Origin: Methanothermococcus okinawensis
GTDB taxonomy: Archaea > AGJL01 > Methanococci > Methanococcales > Methanococcaceae
NCBI GenBank assembly: GCA_015661555.1
Contig: DQVW01000001.1
Location: 1-16,432 of the forward strand
Reading direction: 5' to 3'
DNA: 16,432 nucleotides
Part shown: piece by piece, positions 1-7,576 of the stretch
How the letters are laid out: each line of letters starts with the position of its first letter
Position numbering within the stretch: position 1 is the first letter of the stretch
Notes under the pieces: generated by a model
What the model saw: only the letters and a program-made list of their open reading frames with translations
Databases searched by the model: none
What the model was told of the DNA's origin: nothing
Translations under genes and position numbers: made by a program

Positions 1-1100
1 ACACCAATTATGGTGGTGATTGCAAACCCTTTTAGCATCCCTATGCTCATGACGAATAGTGGGAGCATCGCTGCAATTGTCGTCCCCGCAGCTGCAAATA
101 TTATGAAGAAGGCCCTCCTAATACTACTTTTAATCTTTTTTGATCCCTTAGCCAAGGTTTCATCGGTGATGACGATCTGGTCATCTACTCCAGTACCTAC
201 AGAGGCTATAATACCTGCAATAGAGGGAAGATCCAACTTCCAATTTATAAGGGATGCAACTCCAAGAATAATTAAGATCTCGGAGATACAGGTTGCAAGT
301 ATAGGTATAACAATTGAGGGTTTCTTATACCTAATAGCTATAACAATTCCTACAGCAAGGAATGCAAAGAAACCTGCTATCAACGCCCCCTTTATAAACT
401 CCTCCCCCAGTGTGGGAGATATGGAGTATATATACTCTATCTCCAACTTCACTGGAAGGGATCCTGACTTAAGTGCAGTATAGATAGCCCATGCCTCATC
501 TATATCCTCCTTGGTAGGATTACTCCCTGCAACAGTAATTATCTGATCCCTATGGGGTCTTCCATCTGCTAAACTTGGGGATAACACAGGGGCACTTATC
601 AACTTCCCGTCCATGTAGAGTTCCACCCTGTGACCAGCCTTTCCATAGGCCACCTTTGCAAACCTCCTAGCCCCCTCCTCCGTTAACTTAAGTACAACTC
701 CATAACCATTTGGAGTTAACCTTGGCTCCTCCACGTACTCTATATCCCTTCCAGTGTAGGCAGTTACATTGTCAATCTTTGCTACAAATACCCCCTGTTG
801 AGTTAGGATCTTCTTTATTCTCTCCACGTCGGCATCCTTCGGAATCTCAACTACAACCTCGTTATTGCCCCTGGAGTAGATGGTGATGTCACTTAAACCG
901 TAGGCGTTCAACCTACTTCTAAGTACCTCAACGATTACAGTCATGTTCTCCTGGGATACTGGCTCACTGGTCTTCAGTACTATAACAGTACCTCCACTGA
1001 GATCCACCCCAAAGGATACACCTTTAAAGGCTATTATCAGCAGAGAGAGTAGTACAGAGACTAGAAGTATCAGTATCTTACTATCCCTCAGTAGATCCAT
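1..1100 (-). CDS. secD: Protein-export membrane protein SecD (C-terminus cut by the window edge)
   Basis: SecD is the larger partner of SecF in the membrane complex that assists the Sec translocon in late steps of protein export. The visible 366 residues begin MDLLRDSKI, followed by a hydrophobic first membrane segment (about residues 9-26). The family motif DLSGGT follows at about residues 33-38, then a large extracytoplasmic domain, and from about residue 235 a block of hydrophobic segments. The conserved VGTGVDDQIVITDE motif lies in that block near residue 310. The frame is open to the left edge, so roughly the last 30 residues are missing. The start is the ATG at 1100, preceded by GAGGGATAGGA. 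It lies 18 bp behind secF, so the order is secF-secD, the reverse of the usual bacterial order and one known in archaea. No ATPase domain is expected or seen. Confidence 0.95.
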   Translation of the reverse strand, partial: MDLLRDSKILILLVSVLLSLLIIAFKGVSFGVDLSGGTVIVLKTSEPVSQENMTVIVEVLRSRLNAYGLSDITIYSRGNNEVVVEIPKDADVERIKKILTQQGVFVAKIDNVTAYTGRDIEYVEEPRLTPNGYGVVLKLTEEGARRFAKVAYGKAGHRVELYMDGKLISAPVLSPSLADGRPHRDQIITVAGSNPTKEDIDEAWAIYTALKSGSLPVKLEIEYIYSISPTLGEEFIKGALIAGFFAFLAVGIVIAIRYKKPSIVIPILATCISEILIILGVASLINWKLDLPSIAGIIASVGTGVDDQIVITDETLAKGSKKIKSSIRRAFFIIFAAAGTTIAAMLPLFVMSIGMLKGFAITTIIG

Positions 1101-1118
1101 TCCTATCCCTCAAGATGG

Positions 1119-1967
1119 TTAGTCACCCTTCTTCCACTCTGAGAGGTAGTACTTCAGTATACCCACGTTTGTCCACCAGGTTGTCAGCAGATCTGCAATT
1201 AATCCAAAGAGTAGAACCAGGGCTATATCTCTCAGGAGTATAGCTGCAGGTACCAGGTAGGTAACCACTAGGTAGAGGACCAACATGGCCACTATAGTAG
1301 TTAGGGACATGGTTATACCAGTCTTCATGGCCTCCCTTATCCTCTCCTCAATGTCTCCTACCTTCCTCTTCAACACCCTTGTAGTTAGCAGTATATCTGT
1401 ATCTACACTGTAGCCTAGGAGCATAAGTAGGGCTGCAATGGTGGCGGTGGATATGGGTATGCCAAAGAGACTCATAAAACCTAGAGCTATAACTATATCA
1501 GATAGTGCAGCCAAGATCACAGCCAGGGATGGTACAGGGGATCTAAATACCAGGTAAACTACAAGGGCCATAAAGAGAAAGGCAAAGGCCATGGCCTTTA
1601 ATCCCTCACTCCAGAACCTCTCACTTAGTGTAGGACTTATCTCCTTCTGAGAGTATTTAAGCTCCTCCAGACTAGATACCTGGAAGAATTTCTTCAACCC
1701 CTCTAGGATCTCCTCACTGTCTACGTCACTCCCAGCTCTTATTATAATAAAGATGCCAGAGGGGGAGTAAGATTTCCTCACCTCAACACCTGGAGGTAGA
1801 TACTCCTTCAACTTCTCCACATCTACATCTTTGGGAGCTGTAACTGTTATCTCCACACCCCCGCTTACATCTATACTCTCCTTCAACCCATTTACATATA
1901 CAACTACAGCTGAGAGAAGGGTGAGTATCACAGGGATAACTGCCAGTACCTTGTAGTCCAACTTCAT
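1119..1967 (-). CDS. secF: Protein-export membrane protein SecF
   Basis: SecF forms the SecDF complex with the product of the next gene and acts in the cytoplasmic membrane with SecYE. The 282 residues start with one hydrophobic segment (about residues 7-26). The DVSGGVEITV motif (about 33-42) follows, the SecF counterpart of the SecD DLSGGT. Next comes a soluble domain to about residue 115, then five hydrophobic segments, with the conserved LLGYSVDTDILLTTR stretch near residue 185. Length and layout are normal for an archaeal SecF. The ATG at 1967 has a GGGGGT ribosome site six bases upstream. The gene is 20 bp behind a TatD-like hydrolase and 18 bp ahead of secD, consistent with one transcript. 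A T6 run (minus strand) lies between the hydrolase stop and this start and could lower read-through. Confidence 0.95.
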   Translation of the reverse strand: MKLDYKVLAVIPVILTLLSAVVVYVNGLKESIDVSGGVEITVTAPKDVDVEKLKEYLPPGVEVRKSYSPSGIFIIIRAGSDVDSEEILEGLKKFFQVSSLEELKYSQKEISPTLSERFWSEGLKAMAFAFLFMALVVYLVFRSPVPSLAVILAALSDIVIALGFMSLFGIPISTATIAALLMLLGYSVDTDILLTTRVLKRKVGDIEERIREAMKTGITMSLTTIVAMLVLYLVVTYLVPAAILLRDIALVLLFGLIADLLTTWWTNVGILKYYLSEWKKGD

Positions 1968-1987
1968 CTAATTACCCCCATAAAAAA

Positions 1988-2746
1988 TTAGATTTTAAAT
2001 ATCTCCCTGGCATTTAGATGGGATACCCTCTTGATAACATCTTCCTCTAAGCCCTCCATCTTCATCTTTAAAACTGTCCTTGGTACTGCCAGGATGTCAG
2101 AGGGTGCCGAGGAGGAGTCACTGTTTAGGAGGAACCTCTCTCCCCCGTATTCCCTCACTATCTCAATAGCCTCTCCAGGTGCCAACTTACCAGGCTGTAC
2201 AGTAAGCCCTATATACATCTCACTGTCGTATACTTTAGGAACTGTCTCCCTGTTACAGTGGTCTATCACTATCCTCCCCTTCGTATCCCTCTTTAAACCT
2301 AGGGAGTCAATAACCTCCAGAATAGTCTTCGTAACTTCTTCCTTGTTCCTCCTGGGTGTATGAACAACTGCAGGTAGGTCCAACTCCTGGGCTATCAACA
2401 ACTGTCTCTCGAAAACCTCAACCTCCTTCTTACTACCCTTCTCCAAACCTATCTCTCCAACACCTACTACCCCCTCTTTCTTAAGATACTCCCTTAACAT
2501 ACCGTAGTTTACATCTGGAGGTATCATCCTGGGATGAATACCTAGGCAGGGAAATACCTTTAAACCGTTCTTCTTCCCCCTCTCCACCTCCTCCTCTATC
2601 AGCCTGTCGAAGTGGGCCCTAAGTACATCCATGGTGTAGGGCTTTAGGGGGTCATGGGCCAGGGTTATTACTCCCTCTAGAGAGAGTGCCATCCTCTCAA
2701 GGTCTTCATAGGGTCTTGTATCAAGGTGGACGTGACTGTCTATCAT
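1988..2746 (-). CDS. TatD-family metal-dependent hydrolase
   Basis: This is a predicted cytoplasmic metal-dependent hydrolase of the TatD-related amidohydrolase superfamily; family members include nucleases, but the substrate here is unknown. The 252 residues open with the metal-binding DSHVHLD motif (H5, H7). Further ligand candidates are E98 in GVGEIGLE, H129 in AVVHTPRR, H163 in VIDHC and D210 in LLNSDSS, giving the complete set expected of an active enzyme. I chose the ATG at 2746, not the GTG at 2755: that GTG is part of the GAGGTGA ribosome site, which is correctly spaced (six bases from GGTG) for the ATG, and the ATG form starts as the family does. It lies 20 bp upstream of secF, but a role in protein export should not be read from the Tat name, since E. 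coli TatD is dispensable for Tat transport. Confidence 0.85.
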   Translation of the reverse strand: MIDSHVHLDTRPYEDLERMALSLEGVITLAHDPLKPYTMDVLRAHFDRLIEEEVERGKKNGLKVFPCLGIHPRMIPPDVNYGMLREYLKKEGVVGVGEIGLEKGSKKEVEVFERQLLIAQELDLPAVVHTPRRNKEEVTKTILEVIDSLGLKRDTKGRIVIDHCNRETVPKVYDSEMYIGLTVQPGKLAPGEAIEIVREYGGERFLLNSDSSSAPSDILAVPRTVLKMKMEGLEEDVIKRVSHLNAREIFKI

Positions 2747-2808
2747 ATCTTTCACCTCTCCCTTTTATTCTAAAACAGATTATAATCATGATTTATAATC
2801 ATTTTTAA
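2747..2808 (-). promoter_or_regulatory. AT-rich gap with repeats, probable promoter of the tatD-like/secFD genes
   Basis: This 62 bp gap between the methylthiotransferase stop and the TatD-like start is strongly AT-rich. On the plus strand TATAATCAT occurs twice, at 2781-2789 and 2794-2802, with a 13 bp period. The same bases form an inverted repeat, ATTATAA - 7 bases - TTATAAT. Minus-strand TTATAA sequences lie about 35-50 bases before the start, where an archaeal TATA box with a short leader would sit. An internal promoter, possibly with an operator over it, is plausible but is inferred from base composition and spacing only. Confidence 0.4.
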
Positions 2809-4071
2809 TTAGAGGAGGACCTTCCCAAACAACCCAAAGGTCTTGGCATCAGTTATCTTCACATCTACAAAGTCTCCAACTTTTAAGCCCTCCTCCCAGT
2901 TAAACTTCACCACCTTACAGTTATGGGCAATACCCTTCCCCTTCTCTGTGATAAGTACCCGCAAGGTTTTACCTATATACTTCCTGTTGTTTTCGTAACT
3001 AAGTTCCCTCCTTAGTTTATCTAGGATCCTAGATCTCATCTTTCTTATCTTGGTGTCTATCTGCTTCATCCTGGCAGCTGGTGTATGTCTCCTTGGGGTG
3101 TATTTAGCTCCATGGATATAGTCAGGCCTTATCTTCTTCAGTACCTCCAAGGTGTTCTCAAAGTTCTCCTCACTCTCTGTAGGGAATCCAACGATAATAT
3201 CCGTGTTGAAGTTAAGATCCTTCACCTTTCTCTTAAACTCCTTAACTATCTCTATAAATTCGTCTACTGTGTACTCCCTGTTCATATCCCTTAGTACCTT
3301 GTCATCTCCACTTTGAAGAGGTAGATGTAAGAACTTTGCAACCTTATCACTTTTGTAGCACTCCAGGAGATGGTCTATGATCTCAGGTACGTTCTTGGCG
3401 TGCATCATCCCTATCCTCATGGTGTAGGTACCCTCAACTGAGTTGATAATGTCCTCTAGTAGATCTGGGAGGGTGTAGCCCTTGTCAAATCCGTAGCATG
3501 CGGTATCCTGGGCTGTTATAAGTATATGCTTTACACCTCCCTCTACATACTCCCTGGCCTTTTTAACTAGGAGGTCCTTATCGTAGGATAGGAGGTCGCC
3601 ACGGGCAACCTTGACTATACAGTATGTACATCTACCAACACACCCCTCGGCAATGGGAAGGGGCATGATTAAACCCTCAGGTTTTAAGTACTTCAACTTG
3701 TCATTTATATTAACATTTGAGGGCCTAGATACCTCCCCCTCTTTGAAGAACCTGTGCATCATCTTCCCACTTAGATGGGCCTCCCTGGGCATAATAAGGA
3801 GGTGGGCCTTATCCTCCACCTTCTCCCTAAGGGCCTTTGGCATACACCCTGCTACCACCACCTTCTTGTTTAGGGATCTGAAGTACTCGATCCTGGAGAG
3901 CATCCTGTTCTCAGTCTCCAGTCTAACTACACAGGTGTTGATAACTACAACATCTGCATCCTCCACCCTATCCACTATCTGGAAATCTTTAAATGGCTTT
4001 AATGAGTTCTTTATAATTCTAGTATCTGCGGTGTTGAGGGTGCATCCATAACCCTCTATATAGACCTTCAT
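2809..4071 (-). CDS. tRNA t6A37 methylthiotransferase, archaeal MtaB/MiaB-like radical SAM enzyme
   Basis: The enzyme is predicted to add a methylthio group to N6-threonylcarbamoyladenosine at position 37 of ANN-decoding tRNAs, giving ms2t6A. The 420 residues show all three domains of the methylthiotransferase family. The N-terminal domain has cysteines C10, C47 and C76 for the auxiliary 4Fe-4S cluster. The radical SAM domain carries CVGRCTYC (C144, C148, C151). A C-terminal TRAM RNA-binding domain occupies roughly residues 360-420. Length fits the archaeal/eukaryotic e-MtaB (CDKAL1-like) type. The ATG at 4071 follows GGTGGTGATCT, a strong ribosome site. It is divergent from argF across a 73 bp AT-rich gap and leads the minus-strand run towards tatD-like-secF-secD. 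The exact modification (ms2t6A rather than ms2i6A) is inferred from family and domain of life. Confidence 0.92.
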   Translation of the reverse strand: MKVYIEGYGCTLNTADTRIIKNSLKPFKDFQIVDRVEDADVVVINTCVVRLETENRMLSRIEYFRSLNKKVVVAGCMPKALREKVEDKAHLLIMPREAHLSGKMMHRFFKEGEVSRPSNVNINDKLKYLKPEGLIMPLPIAEGCVGRCTYCIVKVARGDLLSYDKDLLVKKAREYVEGGVKHILITAQDTACYGFDKGYTLPDLLEDIINSVEGTYTMRIGMMHAKNVPEIIDHLLECYKSDKVAKFLHLPLQSGDDKVLRDMNREYTVDEFIEIVKEFKRKVKDLNFNTDIIVGFPTESEENFENTLEVLKKIRPDYIHGAKYTPRRHTPAARMKQIDTKIRKMRSRILDKLRRELSYENNRKYIGKTLRVLITEKGKGIAHNCKVVKFNWEEGLKVGDFVDVKITDAKTFGLFGKVLL

Positions 4072-4144
4072 AGATCACCACCTAAGTAAATTTTAATATA
4101 TAGATATTATAATTTTTTTATTTATAAAAATAAGAGGTGATCCA
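4072..4144. promoter_or_regulatory. Divergent promoter region, methylthiotransferase / argF
   Basis: The gap holds two back-to-back ribosome sites (minus GGTGGTGATCT, plus GAGGTGATCCA) flanking an almost pure A/T core. For argF, TTAATATATAG at about 4093-4103 is placed for a TATA box with a leader of roughly 20-25 bases; the closer TTTATAAAAA (about 4120-4130) would put transcription start inside the gene. On the minus strand TATAATATC and ATATATTAAAA are candidates for the methylthiotransferase. No clear operator is visible. Confidence 0.5.
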
Positions 4145-5065
4145 ATGCATCTACTAACACTCTGTGAGTTGGAGAGGGAGGATGTTCTCAGCATCATCGA
4201 GGATGGTCTCTACTTCAAAAAACATAGAGGAAGGGAGGAACCTATACTGGCGGGTAAAACAATAGCCATGATATTTGAAAGTCCCTCTACTAGAACTAGA
4301 ATAAGTTTTGATATAGCTATAAGGGAGTTAGGAGGACATCCCCTGGTACTAAACGCTGGAGAAACCCACCTTGGGAAGAAGGAGAGTGTAAAGGACACCG
4401 CCAGGGTTCTAAGTAGATACGTCCATGGAGTTGTTGCAAGGGTAAAGGATCACAGGGTCTTGGAGGAGTTGGCAGAGTATGGAAGTATCCCTGTTATCAA
4501 CGCCCTAAGTAACCTCTCCCATCCCTGCCAGATACTTGCAGATCTCCTAACTATATACGAGTACAAGGGCAGGTTTAAAGGTCTTAAACTCTCCTTCCTT
4601 GGAGATGGAAACAACATATGTAACTCACTGATGATAGGAGGTGCCCTAGTTGGGATGGATGTATACGTGGCAACTCCAAGGGGTTATGAGCCCAATGGAA
4701 TGTTTGTAAAGAAGAGTTTTGAGATTATAGAGAGGTATGGAGAGGGGAGTTTAACACTAACTAACGATCCAATAGAGGCTGTTGAAGATGCAGATATTGT
4801 ATATACAGATGTATGGATAAGTATGAGTGATAAAAATAAGAGCTTAGAGGAGGTTATGAAAGTATTCCCTCCCTACCAGGTTAATGAGAAACTCCTAAGT
4901 TATGCAAAGGATGACGTCATTGTAATGCACTGCCTCCCTGCAAATAGGGGTATGGAGATAACAGATGAGGTTTTAGATGGGGAACACTCCGTAGTATACG
5001 ACGAGGCAGAGAATAGACTCCATGTCCAGAAGGCCATATTCAAATACATCTACTCCAGGGACTAA
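4145..5065 (+). CDS. argF: Ornithine carbamoyltransferase
   Basis: The enzyme transfers the carbamoyl group of carbamoyl phosphate to ornithine, giving citrulline in arginine biosynthesis (cytoplasm). The 306 residues are the usual length. Carbamoyl-phosphate contacts are STRTR (residues 48-52) and HPCQ (126-129). The ornithine side is marked by DVWISM (about 222-227) and the HCLP loop (262-265), which separates ornithine from aspartate carbamoyltransferases. The ATG at 4145 has AGGTGA four bases upstream. No other arginine gene is nearby; argF is a single-gene unit, divergent from the tRNA methylthiotransferase. Its TAA stop overlaps by 4 bp the stop of the convergent sepF, leaving no room for a separate terminator. 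Confidence 0.96.
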   Translation: MHLLTLCELEREDVLSIIEDGLYFKKHRGREEPILAGKTIAMIFESPSTRTRISFDIAIRELGGHPLVLNAGETHLGKKESVKDTARVLSRYVHGVVARVKDHRVLEELAEYGSIPVINALSNLSHPCQILADLLTIYEYKGRFKGLKLSFLGDGNNICNSLMIGGALVGMDVYVATPRGYEPNGMFVKKSFEIIERYGEGSLTLTNDPIEAVEDADIVYTDVWISMSDKNKSLEEVMKVFPPYQVNEKLLSYAKDDVIVMHCLPANRGMEITDEVLDGEHSVVYDEAENRLHVQKAIFKYIYSRD

Positions 5066-5490
5066 CTCTTTATTTCTCCCTCCTTGATACTTTGGTTCTC
5101 CCTCCTTACAACCTTCTCTATTATTACATTTCTAGGTAGAACCAGTATTTTGTCATTACACACTTTGACTACCATACCCCTCATCTTTTGAACCTCATCC
5201 TTTAAGTATTTAATAACCTCGAGGTACTTCTCGTCTATCTCCCTCTCTAAATTCCTGGTATGTGCAATTACTATACATCCATTCTCCACCCAGACCAATA
5301 TTTCGTTGGCATCCTTACGATTTTCTAACTCAAGAACCTTTATCTTAATTATATTTTCCTCTTCCACGTTATCATCCACATCAATCTCTACGTACGGCCC
5401 TCCTGATAAGATATCGTCGTTATTAGACTTTTCAAAATTTACCTTATCCTCCTCCCCTTTCAGGATTTTGAAGAGAGATTTTAATACCAT
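5062..5490 (-). CDS. sepF: SepF-like cell division protein (DUF552 family)
   Basis: Archaeal SepF anchors FtsZ to the cytoplasmic membrane at the division site. The 142 residues begin with MVLKSLFKILKG, a short helix with the amphipathic pattern expected of the SepF membrane anchor. An acidic, probably flexible linker follows (about 13-46), then a SepF core (about 48-126) reading IKVLELENRKDANEI, then CIVIAHTRNLE, and ending in KILVLPRNVIIEK. The ribosome site GGTGAGG overlaps the stop of the upstream GTPase gene (CGG TGA), with only 4 bp between the two genes, so translation is probably coupled. The stop overlaps that of convergent argF. Sequence similarity to typical archaeal SepF is recognisable but not strong, particularly near the usual glycine-rich turn, so a diverged DUF552 paralogue is possible. 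Confidence 0.78.
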   Translation of the reverse strand: MVLKSLFKILKGEEDKVNFEKSNNDDILSGGPYVEIDVDDNVEEENIIKIKVLELENRKDANEILVWVENGCIVIAHTRNLEREIDEKYLEVIKYLKDEVQKMRGMVVKVCNDKILVLPRNVIIEKVVRRENQSIKEGEIKS

Positions 5491-5494
5491 ACCC

Positions 5495-6085
5495 TCACCG
5501 TCTCTTTACATCGATATTTTTTAAAATATGAATAATAGCTCCTATAAGCTCAGGTATTCCCTCGTAGGTCAGTGCCGAGGTGAAGATACACCTGTTCCTC
5601 AGTCTATCCTCCACGTACCTCCTTAACTCCTCCCTCCTGGTATCATCTAGTAGATCACACTTGTTTACTACTACAATAATAGGTTTTTGACAGCGGAATT
5701 TAAGGTTGTGATGTAGTTTCTCAAAGCTTTTAAGTAGACCTCTCTCCCCATCTATAACATGGATAATAAGGTTTGCATCCTCTATCTCCCTGTATGTCCT
5801 CTCCAACACCTTTCCAACCATCACGGGAGATTTCTTCTCACCTGCAAAGAGCCCCCCTAGATCTACAAAGATAAGGTCTACCATCTTTGGACGTCTCTTA
5901 GACCTGCCGTACTTCAACCTCCCCCAGAACTTCTTAATGGGATTCTTGGTAGTACCTCCTACCTCGGAAACCCTTGAGATGTTCCTCCCAAAGATGGCAT
6001 TTACCAGGGCAGATTTTCCCGAGTTCTCAGGTCCAATCATTACAACCTTAAATCCCTTTCTCCTACCTCCCTCTTCCATAGTCAT
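5495..6085 (-). CDS. Small Era/Obg-like GTP-binding protein, function unknown
   Basis: This is a predicted small cytoplasmic GTPase of 196 residues that is a bare G domain. The P-loop is GPENSGKS (residues 18-25). A candidate switch I threonine lies in GGTTKNP (about 43-49). G3 is DLGG (75-78), G4 is NKCD (141-144) and a G5-like TSAL is at about 169-172. G3 is followed by a basic, variable stretch and there is no RNA-binding or membrane domain, so it is not Era, EngA or Obg proper. The ATG at 6085 has AGGAG seven bases upstream. It sits 29 bp behind rtcB and 4 bp ahead of sepF, whose ribosome site is built into this gene's stop codon. A role in cell division is an inference from that coupling only. 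Confidence 0.88.
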   Translation of the reverse strand: MTMEEGGRRKGFKVVMIGPENSGKSALVNAIFGRNISRVSEVGGTTKNPIKKFWGRLKYGRSKRRPKMVDLIFVDLGGLFAGEKKSPVMVGKVLERTYREIEDANLIIHVIDGERGLLKSFEKLHHNLKFRCQKPIIVVVNKCDLLDDTRREELRRYVEDRLRNRCIFTSALTYEGIPELIGAIIHILKNIDVKRR

Positions 6086-6114
6086 TCTTTAACTCCTTTT
6101 AGTGTTATTTATCT

Positions 6115-7557
6115 TTATCCTTTAATGACACCAATAGGCCTCATTCTACAGACCTTCAAGGAAAGTCCTGCATTGTGGACAATGTCTGCTACAAGGTCAA
6201 TGTCCTTATAGGCCTCAGGACACTCCTCTGCAAGGACACCCCTTGAATCGGCCATAACGTATATACCCATACTCTCCAACTTACTCTTAATCTCCCTTGA
6301 ACTGTACATCTTCAGGGCCTTGGCCCTACTAAGTACCCTACCTGCACCATGTGCAGTGGATCCAAAGGTCTCCCTCATAGCCCTCTCTGTACCGTGCATA
6401 AGGTAGGATGCACTTCCCATATCCCCTGGAAGTATAACAGGTTGACCAACACCTTCATACCTTGCAGGTATATCCTCACAACCTGGACCGAAGGACCTTG
6501 TAGCACCCTTCCTATGTACCATCAACCTCTTCAACTTGCCATTTACCCTGTGTACCTCCCTCTTTGCTATGTTATGAGCTACGTCGTAGATAATGTCCAT
6601 CTCAAGATCCTCTGCAGGTATTCTCAATACATCCTCGAAACTCTCCCTTACCCAGTGGGTTATAAGTTGTCTATTTGCCCAGGCGTAATTTGCACCACAG
6701 TTCATAGCCTTAAAGTACCTTATACCCTCCTCTGAGGTTATTGGGGCACAGGCCAATTGCCTATCTGGCAGTTTTATACCGTACTTTTTAGCAGCCTTCT
6801 CCATATATCTAAGGTAATCTGCACATATCTGATGGCCTAACCCCCTTGAACCACTGTGTATCATTACTAGAACCTGATCCTCCTCCACACCGTATACCTT
6901 TGCAGCCCTCTCGTCAAATACCCTATCCACGTACTGGATCTCTAGGAAGTGGTTACCACTACCTAAGGTACCTAGCTGAGGTAGTCCCCTCTTTTTAGCA
7001 CTGTCAGATACCAGGGAGGCATCGGCTTCCCTTATACAGCCCTTATCCTCTATGTACTTGATATCCCTTCTCCACCCGTAGCCATTCTCCACTGCCCAGT
7101 AGACACCCTCCTCCAGCACCTCGTCTATCTCCTTCTTACTTAACTTTATCTTCCCCTTACTACCTAGACCTGAAGGTATATTTCTAAAGAGGGTTCTCAC
7201 CAACTCCTTTATATAGGGTTGAATCTCCTCCCTTGTAAGGTTTGTCCTTATAAGTCTAACACCACAGTTTATATCGAAACCTACACCTCCTGGACTTATT
7301 ACACCATTTTTCTCATCAAATGCTGCAACACCCCCTATACAGAACCCGTAACCGTAGTGACAGTCTGGCATGGCAAGGGAGTACTTCTGAATTCCAGGGA
7401 GGCAGGCCACATTTGCCACCTGCTCTAAAACCTCCCTCTCCAAATGTTCCAAAAGTACGTCGTTTAGATACAACCTCCCTGGAACTCGCATACATTCCTT
7501 ATAGCCCTTTGGAAGTTCCCAGACGTAATCATCCACTTTAAAGAGTATGTCCTCCAA
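6115..7557 (-). CDS. rtcB: RNA-splicing ligase RtcB
   Basis: RtcB joins tRNA exon halves during archaeal tRNA splicing, ligating 2',3'-cyclic phosphate and 5'-OH ends with GTP and Mn2+. The 480 residues include the metal ligands: D95 and C98 in GFDINCGVR, H203 in GSGNHFLE, H234 in IHSGSRGLGHQ, and H328 in YDVAHN. The guanylylated histidine is H403 in STAHGAGR; HRKGATRSFGPG supplies nucleotide contacts. The coding region is uninterrupted, with no intein, although inteins are known in some methanogen RtcB genes. The start is TTG at 7557, preceded by GGGTGATACC, an excellent ribosome site; this gives a length and N-terminus matching the Pyrococcus enzyme, and the nearest in-frame alternative (GTG, codon 8) lacks a comparably placed site. 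It lies 19 bp behind a SWIM protein and ahead of the GTPase, suggesting one operon. Confidence 0.97.
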   Translation of the reverse strand: MEDILFKVDDYVWELPKGYKECMRVPGRLYLNDVLLEHLEREVLEQVANVACLPGIQKYSLAMPDCHYGYGFCIGGVAAFDEKNGVISPGGVGFDINCGVRLIRTNLTREEIQPYIKELVRTLFRNIPSGLGSKGKIKLSKKEIDEVLEEGVYWAVENGYGWRRDIKYIEDKGCIREADASLVSDSAKKRGLPQLGTLGSGNHFLEIQYVDRVFDERAAKVYGVEEDQVLVMIHSGSRGLGHQICADYLRYMEKAAKKYGIKLPDRQLACAPITSEEGIRYFKAMNCGANYAWANRQLITHWVRESFEDVLRIPAEDLEMDIIYDVAHNIAKREVHRVNGKLKRLMVHRKGATRSFGPGCEDIPARYEGVGQPVILPGDMGSASYLMHGTERAMRETFGSTAHGAGRVLSRAKALKMYSSREIKSKLESMGIYVMADSRGVLAEECPEAYKDIDLVADIVHNAGLSLKVCRMRPIGVIKG

Positions 7558-7576
7558 GGTATCACCCTTAAATTTT

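Noticed and set aside
10..483. Plus-strand open frame of 157 residues with hydrophobic stretches
   Set aside because: It is the antisense of the SecD membrane domain. The minus-strand frame carries the SecD motifs (DLSGGT, VGTGVDDQIVITDE) and a proper start.
4073..4142. Inverted repeat GATCACC ... GGTGATC in the divergent gap
   Set aside because: Each arm is simply the ribosome binding site of one of the two divergent genes.
6115..7557. Intein in rtcB, as known in some methanogens
   Set aside because: The frame is continuous at 480 residues and aligns without an insertion, including around the catalytic HGAGR region.
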